Below are positions 17,885 to 26,397 of a stretch of 52,188 bases of DNA, piece after piece. The stretch covers positions 1 to 52,188 of the forward strand of contig JADHXQ010000020.1 in NCBI GenBank assembly GCA_016782885.1. Direction: 5' to 3'. Each line of letters starts with the position of its first letter. Positions within the stretch are counted from its first letter, which is position 1. The notes beneath the pieces were generated by a model that saw nothing but the letters and a program-made list of their open reading frames with translations, did not search any database and had not been told where the DNA came from. Both the position numbers and the translations under genes were made by a program. The DNA is from Phycisphaerae bacterium (GTDB lineage: Bacteria > Planctomycetota > Phycisphaerae > SM23-33).

Positions 17885-19735
17885 CTACCATTTGCCCAGC
17901 GGTGTGAGCTGCATTGCAGCGGGGGGGGTGAAACCCTTCCATGCCGGGGCCAGCAGGACCGCTATGCGGACGGCGCCCTTGGCGCCTTTGACCTGGGCCA
18001 GCAGGCGGGATACGCCCTTGTTGGACTTCTGGGGCGATTTCTGTTCGGCTGATTCGACGGCGAATTCCGCGCCGGACGGTGAGAGTATTCTCGCGGTCAG
18101 CTTTTTCCCGTCGAGGGTCAGTTCGGCCAGCGTCTTGCTCTTGATGGCGATCTTGGCGTCGGTTGTCATCGCCCATGTTATCTCGGCGCCCTTCTCGCCG
18201 GTCAGTTCGAATTCGTCCTGGACGAGAACGGCTTTTCGATCGCAGACGAGCTTCAGTCCGCGGGCGGTTTTCGAGGCCGCCTTCTTGTAGGCGCTGGTAA
18301 GATCGATCACGACGAGCGGTTGGGGCCTTGACGCTTCGAACTTCAGTATACCGGCCACGCCATTGGCGGACTGGTTGGCGCCGTTGATCAGCGGGATGCT
18401 GTGGCTTTGCGAGTTCAGGCGATAGTATCGCCATCGCTTTCCGGTGTCGCGGCGGCTGTCCCAGTAGCCCGGCAGGTTGTAGTCGTCCGAGCCGAGGTCT
18501 CGCGACCATCGCACGCCCATGGCGTCCATTTCGAAATTACCCAGGTCCAGGTGCCCGTGGTTCACCTGGTTGTATCCGGCCTTGATTCCGACGAACAGCG
18601 CATCGCTGTCGTCCCACGAACTGCGGAAAACGGCGAGCGGGACCGAACCGCGGAACAGGCGATCGAGGTCGCGGACCGTCTTTTTTCCCGAGGACGGGAC
18701 GTACCACATTACGTGCTCGGGCGTGGCTGAGCGCCTGGCGATCATGTCGTGTTCGGCGTCGGAAATGGACGGGCGTTTGAATTTTCGCGCCAGGTAAAAC
18801 ATGCAGCCCATGGGCCCTCGGGCCGCCCGCGTACCGGAATCGGCGAAGTTGACGTACATTCCCGTCGGACCGGTGGTGTAGATCGGAAATTCTCCCGCTT
18901 CAGAGAGTCCGGTAATTTCCGACAGTCCGAAGTCCGTGCCCAGTGCGGTCTCCATCGCAGCCAGCCCGTAAGCGGTGTATCGCGTCGCGTAATGCCAATA
19001 TCCCGGCCCCTCGGACCAGGCGCCATCCGGTCCGTATGTCCTGATCGCCAGCGGGAGTAACTTGACTGCCTGGGGGATTATCGCCCGGGCGTACTGCGGA
19101 TCGGTATCCGCGATCGCCAGCGCGCCGGCTACCAGACCGCCGTTGCAGACCTGGTTCCAGTTGTGCGAGGACCTGGACCACCAATGCTTCTTGTTGTAGC
19201 CGGCGACCCCGATCGCCAGACCGTTCTTTATCAGCCCATCGCGGATTTTTTTGCGAGTCGCTTCGTCGATGTACGAGTAGAGCCAATCGTACCCGACGCC
19301 CACGGCGTGAGACATCTCGGCGGTGTCGAGGAAGTGCGACGGGTTCCAATCCTTGAATGCGCACACGGTCAGGAGGTTTTCGACGGCCTTGTCGGCGTAC
19401 TTCTTCTCGCCCGTCCACCGCCACGCCAGCGCCAGACAGTACGTGCGCCTCAGGCAGTCGCGGGAGACGTGGAGCAGCCTCGGGCCGATCTTCTTGTGAA
19501 CCAGCGGAGGCTTTTTCATGCTCGATTCGGCGGACTTGATGAGGTCGGCGACGCATTTCTGCAGGATTGGATCGGATTTGCAGCGGGCCTTGAGAAGTTT
19601 CAGATCGGTGTCCTTGAGCATCAGGCGCGGGTGTGTCTTGTCCAGCGTCGAGAGCACCGTTGACTCCTCGACGTCAGCCGCCCCGACAGACGTGATGGCA
19701 AGCCCCAAAACGATCGCTGCAATAATCTGGCGCAT
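17885..19735 (-). CDS. Secreted heparinase II/III-like polysaccharide lyase
   Basis: This protein has about 616 residues and a signal peptide ending near SVGAADVEE. An alpha-barrel N-domain (about 30-330) contains RSSHNWNQVCNGG and SEGPGYWHYATRY. The C-terminal beta-sandwich contains NHGHLDLGNFEMDA, the hallmark of the heparinase II/III-like domain. In characterised lyases the conserved Asn/His and Tyr of the barrel and a His of the sandwich abstract the C5 proton of a uronic acid, so uronate-containing glycans or alginate are likely substrates; which one is not evident. ATG 19735 follows AGGA by a suitable distance and lies 14 bases after the PQQ-like gene, so the two form one transcript. 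Confidence 0.82.
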   Translation of the reverse strand: MRQIIAAIVLGLAITSVGAADVEESTVLSTLDKTHPRLMLKDTDLKLLKARCKSDPILQKCVADLIKSAESSMKKPPLVHKKIGPRLLHVSRDCLRRTYCLALAWRWTGEKKYADKAVENLLTVCAFKDWNPSHFLDTAEMSHAVGVGYDWLYSYIDEATRKKIRDGLIKNGLAIGVAGYNKKHWWSRSSHNWNQVCNGGLVAGALAIADTDPQYARAIIPQAVKLLPLAIRTYGPDGAWSEGPGYWHYATRYTAYGLAAMETALGTDFGLSEITGLSEAGEFPIYTTGPTGMYVNFADSGTRAARGPMGCMFYLARKFKRPSISDAEHDMIARRSATPEHVMWYVPSSGKKTVRDLDRLFRGSVPLAVFRSSWDDSDALFVGIKAGYNQVNHGHLDLGNFEMDAMGVRWSRDLGSDDYNLPGYWDSRRDTGKRWRYYRLNSQSHSIPLINGANQSANGVAGILKFEASRPQPLVVIDLTSAYKKAASKTARGLKLVCDRKAVLVQDEFELTGEKGAEITWAMTTDAKIAIKSKTLAELTLDGKKLTARILSPSGAEFAVESAEQKSPQKSNKGVSRLLAQVKGAKGAVRIAVLLAPAWKGFTPPAAMQLTPLGKW

Positions 19736-19749
19736 CAACTTGCTTCCTG

Positions 19750-21324
19750 TTACTTCTTTGGTTTCCCGACCGCGTAAAGGCAGCGGGCGGTGGGAACGTA
19801 GATACATCCATTGGCCACCACCGGCGTGGTAGACATTTTGTGCGGCATCCTGATCGTCGCGATGAGCTGCTTCTTGCGGCCGGTTTTGAAAATCAAGAGG
19901 TGCTTCTTCTCCGTGCCCACGTAAACCTTCCCGTCGGCCACCAGCGTCGAACTCCATATTCGCTCTTTGGTGTTGTGTACCCAGCAGACCTTGCCCGTTT
20001 CGGCGTCGAGACAGTGGACTAATCCCGCGAAGTCGGAGATGTAGAGCAGTCCGCCGGCGATGGCGACAGTCGACATGGTGCGGGCGATCTTGTCGTACGA
20101 CCAGATTTTTGCGGTTTTGGTGACGTCGCCGGTTTTCGTCGCGTCGATGCAGTGCAGGATTCCCCGCGCGACTCCGTGTTCGGGGTCTCGCCCGACGGCC
20201 ACATAAACGCGGTTCTTGCAGCAGACGGGCGTGGCGATTATTTCGTTCGGGCCCTTGTAGCTCTTGGGCACCTCGGCGCGGCTGGCGTCACCGTCCCAGT
20301 AGTCGAGTTCCCGTCCGTCGGCGTCGACTTTGTACTCCGGCGGATTGCAGTCGTACTTCCAGACGGACTTGAAGACCGCCGGCTTGTCGGCTTTGGGGTT
20401 CGCTTTCACGGGAGCAAATGCGTAGAGAAAACCGTCCCCGCCACCAAAGAAGATCTGCTCCTTTCCGGCGACCTTGCCCAGCGACGGCGACGACCAGTTA
20501 CCGTGGAACGTTCGTCGTCCGATCTTGCATCCATCCTGGGCTACCAGCTTACCGGTGTTTTTGTTGAGTACGATAAGGGTCGGCGCATCGGGCTTCGGCA
20601 TTGGTTCGTCGGGCATGCGGTGCACACCGTTGGAAGTGTTGACGTACAGCAGGTCTCCATGAACCAGGATGTTGCAGTTTGCCGCATCGTGCGGGGCGTT
20701 TTCCAGACCGCCGATCATGTCGAATCGCCAGATTATATCGCCGTCGCCGCGGTAGAGCTTTACCGGCGGTTGGTTCGGTCCAGAGAGGTACTTGCCTTCG
20801 TCGCGGTAGGGACCGTCATTGCCGTTGGCCTGACCGCCCGTGTCCAGGCAGAGCACTTCGGCGCGGTTGCTTACGACGTATGCCCTGGAGCCCTGGACGG
20901 TTACCGCCGAGCAAATCCCGACATTCAGGTCGTCGAACCCGCTGCCGTAGATTTTTTCCTTGTATCGCGGTACGAGGAGGCGCCACAGCACCTTGCCCGT
21001 GACGTCGTCAATGCACAGCAGCAGTCCGCCGCCGCTTCGCTTGACGCGAGGGTCGGACCAGAACCTGTCGTTCGTGCCGATGAAGACTTTCCCGCCTGAA
21101 ACAGTCGGGTTGCCATAGCACAGCGACCCGAGCCTGACGGTCCAGCGAATGTCCCAGTTGGCGTTCTTGAAATCGATTTTCCCCTTACCGAGATCGGGCA
21201 GATTCGTCTGGTCGGAGACCATATTGCGGTCGTCGGTTCGCCCCCATTGAGGCCAGTCGGCGCGAGCGGGGAGCGCGATTAGCAGCAGTGCGACAAGGAC
21301 AGTAAATCTGAAAGCGGATCTCAT
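19750..21324 (-). CDS. Secreted PQQ-like beta-propeller protein
   Basis: This protein has 524 residues and a clear signal peptide ending LPARADW. WPQWGR at the mature N-terminus and repeated blades such as LYISDFAGLVHCLDAETGKVCWVH place it with the PQQ-like/quinoprotein alcohol dehydrogenase-type propellers. It lacks a haem motif and is smaller than true PQQ dehydrogenases, so binding or scaffolding is as likely as catalysis. It is the first gene of a two-gene unit with the heparinase-like lyase. ATG 21324 has only GGGG two bases before it, too close for a normal ribosome site, and a promoter is positioned for leaderless transcription. Confidence 0.8.
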   Translation of the reverse strand: MRSAFRFTVLVALLLIALPARADWPQWGRTDDRNMVSDQTNLPDLGKGKIDFKNANWDIRWTVRLGSLCYGNPTVSGGKVFIGTNDRFWSDPRVKRSGGGLLLCIDDVTGKVLWRLLVPRYKEKIYGSGFDDLNVGICSAVTVQGSRAYVVSNRAEVLCLDTGGQANGNDGPYRDEGKYLSGPNQPPVKLYRGDGDIIWRFDMIGGLENAPHDAANCNILVHGDLLYVNTSNGVHRMPDEPMPKPDAPTLIVLNKNTGKLVAQDGCKIGRRTFHGNWSSPSLGKVAGKEQIFFGGGDGFLYAFAPVKANPKADKPAVFKSVWKYDCNPPEYKVDADGRELDYWDGDASRAEVPKSYKGPNEIIATPVCCKNRVYVAVGRDPEHGVARGILHCIDATKTGDVTKTAKIWSYDKIARTMSTVAIAGGLLYISDFAGLVHCLDAETGKVCWVHNTKERIWSSTLVADGKVYVGTEKKHLLIFKTGRKKQLIATIRMPHKMSTTPVVANGCIYVPTARCLYAVGKPKK

Positions 21325-21331
21325 ACCCCAT

Positions 21332-21359
21332 AGAATACACGATCCACCGGATTACACAA
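21332..21359 (-). promoter_or_regulatory. Promoter with leaderless geometry for the PQQ-propeller/lyase unit
   Basis: On the minus strand TTGTGT (21359-21354) and TATTCT (21337-21332) are 16 bases apart. The predicted start of transcription, about 21325, abuts ATG 21324. The box matches are moderate, but the geometry repeats that seen at 17803 and 14145. Confidence 0.38.
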
Positions 21360-21390
21360 CACCGCCTCGCACCTGTCCTCGAGTTTAGCG

Positions 21391-21477
21391 GCGGGGCATC
21401 GCCCCGCGTTCGCCGTTTCGCTCCGCGCGCCGCATCGTCGCGGGACGCCGGACGGCGAGCGTCGAGCGGTGCTCGAC
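21391..21477. other. Two perfect 7-bp hairpins downstream of the six-gene operon
   Basis: GCGGGGC/GCCCCGC with loop ATC (21391-21407) and GTCGAGC/GCTCGAC with loop GGT (21461-21477) lie in the 191-base gap after the HAD gene. On the minus strand they would follow its stop by 39 and 109 bases. Neither is followed by a strong T-run, so they may protect the transcript 3' end or act as weak terminators. Confidence 0.45.
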
Positions 21478-21515
21478 CGATATTAAACGGTTTAGACAGA
21501 AGCGATTGACGTAGT

Positions 21516-22109
21516 TCAGATTCCCAGCAAGGCGGGCAGTTGGGAGAGTTTTGTTATGACGTGATCGGCGAGATCCGCGAATTGCGGTTTCTGGCGCTGA
21601 TCCGGGGTGATGAGGATGCTTACGGCTCCGGCGGCGTTGGCTGCGACGATATCGTATTGGAAATCGCCCACGCACGCGGTTTGCCCCGGCCCGACGCCGA
21701 GTTGGGCGCACGCCTTCAGTACGCTGTCGGGCTCGGGCTTGATCGGTCCGTCTTCTCGCGACCAGGCCAGGTCGAACTGGAGGCCGAACTTTTCGATGAC
21801 CATCCGCATCGATTGGGATGAGTTCCTGGTCAGCAGGGCGACTTTGATACTCGCATCCCGGATGCTCGCCAGCGTTTCGGCGGCGCCGGGCATGAGGCGG
21901 GCCTTTTCGGCGGCTTGCAGTTCGGTTTGCACCAGCCAATCCTCGGCCGCCCTCCGCCGCGATGGCGCCATCGCTTCGATTGCCTCGAGTATGCCTTTTC
22001 CCGTGGGGATCGAGAGTTTGGCGCGTATGGCGTGGAAGTCGAGCATCTGGGCGATCAGGGTTCCGTCCATGTCGAAGATGACCAGTTGGAATGGGCGTGT
22101 CGGTGACAT
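21516..22109 (-). CDS. HAD-superfamily phosphatase (phosphoglycolate phosphatase-like)
   Basis: This is a cytoplasmic protein of 197 residues. Motif I DMDGT supplies the nucleophile Asp and the acid/base Asp. LLTRNS is motif II, KPEPD supplies the Lys of motif III, and GDFQYDIVAA is motif IV for Mg binding. A helical cap lies between motif I and II. Its ATG overlaps the stop of the SecA-like gene (TAATG), so it is the last gene of the operon and translationally coupled. Family members dephosphorylate small metabolites, and its substrate and its link to the export genes are unknown. Confidence 0.85.
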   Translation of the reverse strand: MSPTRPFQLVIFDMDGTLIAQMLDFHAIRAKLSIPTGKGILEAIEAMAPSRRRAAEDWLVQTELQAAEKARLMPGAAETLASIRDASIKVALLTRNSSQSMRMVIEKFGLQFDLAWSREDGPIKPEPDSVLKACAQLGVGPGQTACVGDFQYDIVAANAAGAVSILITPDQRQKPQFADLADHVITKLSQLPALLGI

Positions 22110-24106
22110 TATCGTTCGATTCCGGCGAAGCCGAGGTACTCGTCGAGCCAGTGGTCGGTTCGCAGGACGGCGCGGCGCTGCTTGAAAGCGGTGTGTTCGG
22201 CTCGTCGCTGGGCTCGGTTGAACAGGCGTCTGGTCAGCGGTCCGGCGATATCGCGCGGCGTCTCATCGCCGCCGCGGTGGCGTTTGCGCAGGAATCTCGC
22301 CATCTTGATCGCGTAGCGTTTGGGCAGATCGTCTTCGAGGCTCACGAATCTGCATGCCATGCCCGGGTCGCCCATTCGCCCGGCCCGACCGGCGAGCTGC
22401 CTGTCGATCCGCCCGGACTCCTGGCGGTCTGTCGCCAGGACGTACAGGCCGCCGAGATCCGCCACACCGCGCCCGAGCTTGATGTCGGTGCCGCGACCGG
22501 CCATGTTGGTCGCGACGGTGATCCGTCCGGGTTGTCCGGCCTGGGCTACGATTTGTGCCTCTTCGGCGTGCCTGACGGCGTTGAGCACGACGTGTTCCAG
22601 TCCCAGTTCGGTCAGCATTACGGAGATTTTTTCGCTGTCTCGGACGCTTCGCGTACCGACTAGAAGGGGCTGGCCTCTTTCGTGTGTGCGACTGATTTCA
22701 TCGATGACGGCGCGCCACTTGGCGGCTTGTGTGGCGTAGACGCGGGAGGGCAGTTGCTTGCGTATGCAGGGCTTGTTGGTCGGAACGACGACCACCGGCG
22801 TGTGGTAGAACTGCCAGAACTCCCCGCTGGCTTCTACCGCGGTTCCTGTCATACCGGAAAGGCGGCGATACATCCTGAAGAACCTCTGGAAGCTCATGCG
22901 GGCGTAGGTGTCTTTTGGTGGTTGGACTTCGACGTTCTCTTTGGCCGATACCGCCTGGTGCAGCCCGTCGCGCCATTCGCGGTCAGGCATGAGCCGCCCG
23001 GTGAAGTCGTCCACTATCACGACCTTGTCGTCCTGGATGACGTATTGCTTGTCGAGCAGGAACATTTCCCTTGCCGTCAGCGCCTGTACGATCAACTCTT
23101 CGGTTCTCCGCTGCCCGGCCCATATGCCTCCCAGTTGGCTCGTGAGTTCGGCGGCGAAGGTTTTTCCGGCCTTGGTGAGGTTTACTTCGCGATACTTGTG
23201 GTTAACTCGATAGTGGACGTCGCCGAGCATTTGTCCGGCGATCCCGGCGGCCTGCTGGAACGCCTGGACCTGTTCGGCGTTGGGCGCCTGGCCCGAGATG
23301 ATCAGGGGCGTAACGCCTTCATCCACCAGCACCGAGTCGGCTTCGTCGATGATCGCGTAGTTCAGACCGCGCTGCACCACGCGGTCGGTTCCGCTCTGGT
23401 TGCCGTCGGCGATATGCGCCAGCAGTGACGATGAAAGCCCTCTCAGGCGTCCCATGGCCAGGCGGTCTCTGAGGTAATCGGCGGTCACTTCCTTGTTCGT
23501 GCAGTAGGTGATGTTGGCGTGGTATGCCTCGCGGCGTTTCGGGGGCGGTGTTTCCTGGTCGATATAGTCGACCTTCAGTCCGCAGAAGCGATAGATTTGC
23601 CCCATTTCCTCGGCGTCCCGTTTGGCGAGATAGTCGTTGACCGTGATGACGTGGCAACCTTTTCCGCACCAGCCCGCAACGGTTGCGGGCATGGTCGCGG
23701 CGAGTGTCTTGCCCTCTCCGGTAGCCATCTCGACAATACATCCGGCGTGCAGGGCAAGCGCTCCGGCGACCTGCACCCTGTAAGCCTTCAGTCCAATCTG
23801 CCTGGCGGCGACTTCGCGGATCATGGCGAAGGCCCTCAGAAGATCCTCAGATGTATTGCGTCCCAGGCGGAAGATGTCGTGGAACTCTTCGCCCGCGGCG
23901 CGGAGTTTCGCCGCGGTCATCGTTGCGAAATGCTCCTCGTGGTCCAGCACGACGTCGGCCCGGCGGAGGAATCGGGCCGTTCGCGGAAGGAGTCTCTGGG
24001 CCATACCGGCGGCGGCGTCCCATGCGGCATCGAGTCCGCGGGGCAGTTCCCGACCGCCCGTTCGCTGCGCCAACATTCGCCAGGTTGTGCTGGCGACTTC
24101 GCTCAA
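22109..24106 (-). CDS. Shortened SecA-like translocation ATPase
   Basis: This protein has 665 residues, against about 830-900 for housekeeping SecA. Walker A is ATGEGKT (128-134), followed by VITVNDYLAKRDAEEMG, the Walker B region DEADSVLVDEGVTPLIISG (254-272), a preprotein-crosslinking-domain region (about 275-400, with VVIVDDFTGRLMPDREW), GMTGTA (418-423), NMAGRGTDIKLG (534-545) and LAGRAGRMGDPG. After residue 620 it keeps only the start of the helical scaffold (RAQRRAEHTAFKQRRAVL) and then stops. The helical wing, two-helix finger and zinc tail are missing. It starts at TTG with GGAGG six bases upstream. It lies 13 bases after the M50-HlyD gene in a six-gene operon. I infer a specialised motor for that system rather than the general SecA. 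Confidence 0.85.
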   Translation of the reverse strand: MSEVASTTWRMLAQRTGGRELPRGLDAAWDAAAGMAQRLLPRTARFLRRADVVLDHEEHFATMTAAKLRAAGEEFHDIFRLGRNTSEDLLRAFAMIREVAARQIGLKAYRVQVAGALALHAGCIVEMATGEGKTLAATMPATVAGWCGKGCHVITVNDYLAKRDAEEMGQIYRFCGLKVDYIDQETPPPKRREAYHANITYCTNKEVTADYLRDRLAMGRLRGLSSSLLAHIADGNQSGTDRVVQRGLNYAIIDEADSVLVDEGVTPLIISGQAPNAEQVQAFQQAAGIAGQMLGDVHYRVNHKYREVNLTKAGKTFAAELTSQLGGIWAGQRRTEELIVQALTAREMFLLDKQYVIQDDKVVIVDDFTGRLMPDREWRDGLHQAVSAKENVEVQPPKDTYARMSFQRFFRMYRRLSGMTGTAVEASGEFWQFYHTPVVVVPTNKPCIRKQLPSRVYATQAAKWRAVIDEISRTHERGQPLLVGTRSVRDSEKISVMLTELGLEHVVLNAVRHAEEAQIVAQAGQPGRITVATNMAGRGTDIKLGRGVADLGGLYVLATDRQESGRIDRQLAGRAGRMGDPGMACRFVSLEDDLPKRYAIKMARFLRKRHRGGDETPRDIAGPLTRRLFNRAQRRAEHTAFKQRRAVLRTDHWLDEYLGFAGIER

Positions 24107-24119
24107 TAGGGGCCTCCGG

Positions 24120-26390
24120 TCATTGTTTCTTCTGGATCAGTTGGAGGAGCGATCGCCACCACTGGGCAACGAGCGGTTTTTTCGGCATGTCGAAACGCAC
24201 CACCACGCGCTGGCCCGGAAGCAGCATGACCTCACTGCCCGAGGCGCCCGCGTTATCGGTCTGCGGGGTAATATGTATTTCGAAGAAGCCCTCGGCAGTC
24301 ATCAGACCCTGGCGGTCGTCAGGGCGAGTGACAATCGGACCGCCTACCGCGTATCCCAGCGCCGCCGACGGCAGGACATCCTGTGCGGAGTCAAGGATCT
24401 TGTCTATCTTGCCCGAGAACGCCTGGCCTGGCCGCCCCTTTATGCGGATTTCGAGGGGGATTGTATGGTTCTTCCTGTTTTGCAACTCGTACAGAAGTGC
24501 TCCGATCTCCTGCGGGGCCACCGCTCGGACAATCAGGTTTTCGGGATTCCGGTTGGCTACCAGTCCGATTTGCTGACCGGTTTGCAGGAAGTTGCCCTTG
24601 AGGCGGTCAACATCAGGGGATATCCACACACCGTTTGTGGGCGATCGGATCGTCAGGTTCCTGATATCGTTTTCGAGGCGATTGATCTGCTCTTTCTTGG
24701 CTTTTGCTTCTTTGCCTCTCAATGCCACGATTGCATGTTCAGTTTCGGCCAGAGCCCAGTCCCCTTGTTTATTGATCCTGTCGTATTCGGCTTTGAGGAT
24801 CTGGCGTTTGGCGGTCAGTTCGCTGTTCAGGCTGTCGATGAACAGATCGCTCTGCCGCGGATCGCCGGTTCGCGGTACGGCGTTTATGAGTACGCTTCCG
24901 GTGGCGACATTTGTTCCCGATGGCAGGAAGTTCGCGACGTATCCATCGGTTCGAGAGTACACAACGGTCAGTCCGAGCGGTTCGACAACACCTACGGCGC
25001 GAACGCGATCGGGCATGGGCAGGACGCCAACGGCCAGGATGATGCTTGTCACGGTCAGCAGCGTTGAGGTTACCGCGCGGTTTCGAACGCGGGCGAGTTC
25101 TCCGCTGATGGCAAGGTACTTGACAAACTTGAATATCGGCGTGCATAACCAGACGGTGCCGGATACGACCGCCACGGTGGTTGCTATGAACTTGAGTTCA
25201 TCGGGCAGGCGGTCTGAGAGGAACATCAGAATCACGATCAGGATGAACAGGCGGTAGATAGTCGAGGCGATTCCGTAGAATACGAACCAAGCCTTTTCAC
25301 CGGAAATGTTTGCCGGGTTCTTGGGATTTCGTACGGCCCATATGTATCGTTTGACCAGGTAGTACAGGTAGCTTTTGGACCTCTGGGCGAAGTTTGGTAT
25401 TTCCAGTATATCCGAGAGGATGTAGTACCCGTCATATCTCAGCAGCGGGTTACCGTTGAACAGCAGGGTTGTCACCGAGGCGATGAACATGCAGTTATAC
25501 GCCAGCGCCTGGACCATTGGCTGCCTGACGTTCGCCCAAACAATCGCCGCAACGGCCGCAATGGCCAGTTCGCAGAACATCCCCGCCCCCCCGACCACCA
25601 CGCGATGCCACTTGCTCCGGAACGCCCATGCGCTCGACGCGTCGACGTAGGGCAGGGGCATGAAGATCAGGAACATGATGCCCATAGTATGGACTTCGCC
25701 GCCGCCGGCCTGCAGCCCGAACTTCTTGCACGCAAAGCCATGACCGAATTCGTGGATGATCTTGACTATCCAGAAACTTACCGCCAGCAAGGGCAGGTTT
25801 GCGGTCCTCAGGATGTCCATCGCCTGGTTGCCCAGTTCGTCGGTCCGCCCGAGCAGGAAGTAGGCGCCTGTTGACATCAGGGCGAGCCAACAGATCAAGC
25901 TGACCGCACTGAATATCTTACCGAATACACCGACCCATCGGTCGAGGAATCTGTCGGGGTCGATCAGGGGGATCCGAATGAACAGAAGGTTTGTAAGGTA
26001 TCCCCTTACTTCCCGCCCCACACGCTGGCGATAACGTCGAAAAAGGCCCTGGGCATCCGGTGGTATATCCGCCTGGAGCAGGTTGGATGTGTACAACTGC
26101 CCCAGCAGTGCGATTGCTTCGCCCTGCGTCGGCGCCGCGTCACCGAGTTGTTCGTTGCACACATTCCAGACTTCCGCGACCGTGCGCCGCCCGTCGAGCA
26201 GACCGACAAAATGATATCCCGTGTCATTCAGGCGGAAGAACTGGTTGGCGCCGGGGTCCTGCAGGACATGCCACATCTGCCCGCGAAAGTGCTGGCGGAA
26301 TACCTGGACCGCCGACCGCAGGCGCGGTCGCAACGAGGCCACCCGATACCACGATTCACTGAATGTGGGACGGTCGATTGGCACGGTCAT
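24120..26390 (-). CDS. PqqD-like domain + M50-type membrane zinc protease + HlyD-like adaptor fusion
   Basis: This protein has 756 residues. Residues about 38-108 resemble PqqD, a peptide-binding domain (WHVLQDPGANQFFRLNDTGY). Several membrane segments follow, between about 155 and 455. HEFGH (213-217) is the zinc-binding HExxH, and FNGNPLLRYDGYY (311-323) supplies the distal metal-ligand motif typical of site-2 protease relatives. After the last membrane segment (about 440-458) comes a periplasmic adaptor part with a barrel-sandwich hybrid split by a coiled coil of about 515-580, as in HlyD proteins. Relatives such as YydH-type 'peptide zinc metalloproteases' act in peptide export and processing. 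ATG 26390 follows GGAG and lies seven bases after the GAF-HlyD stop. The peptide substrate is not encoded recognisably nearby. Confidence 0.85.
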   Translation of the reverse strand: MTVPIDRPTFSESWYRVASLRPRLRSAVQVFRQHFRGQMWHVLQDPGANQFFRLNDTGYHFVGLLDGRRTVAEVWNVCNEQLGDAAPTQGEAIALLGQLYTSNLLQADIPPDAQGLFRRYRQRVGREVRGYLTNLLFIRIPLIDPDRFLDRWVGVFGKIFSAVSLICWLALMSTGAYFLLGRTDELGNQAMDILRTANLPLLAVSFWIVKIIHEFGHGFACKKFGLQAGGGEVHTMGIMFLIFMPLPYVDASSAWAFRSKWHRVVVGGAGMFCELAIAAVAAIVWANVRQPMVQALAYNCMFIASVTTLLFNGNPLLRYDGYYILSDILEIPNFAQRSKSYLYYLVKRYIWAVRNPKNPANISGEKAWFVFYGIASTIYRLFILIVILMFLSDRLPDELKFIATTVAVVSGTVWLCTPIFKFVKYLAISGELARVRNRAVTSTLLTVTSIILAVGVLPMPDRVRAVGVVEPLGLTVVYSRTDGYVANFLPSGTNVATGSVLINAVPRTGDPRQSDLFIDSLNSELTAKRQILKAEYDRINKQGDWALAETEHAIVALRGKEAKAKKEQINRLENDIRNLTIRSPTNGVWISPDVDRLKGNFLQTGQQIGLVANRNPENLIVRAVAPQEIGALLYELQNRKNHTIPLEIRIKGRPGQAFSGKIDKILDSAQDVLPSAALGYAVGGPIVTRPDDRQGLMTAEGFFEIHITPQTDNAGASGSEVMLLPGQRVVVRFDMPKKPLVAQWWRSLLQLIQKKQ

Positions 26391-26397
26391 CGGTCTC

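Noticed and set aside
15318..18290. 990-codon plus-strand open frame
   Set aside because: It runs antisense to three ABC genes and part of the lyase; the sequence is Arg/Ser/Thr/Pro-rich shadow without domains.
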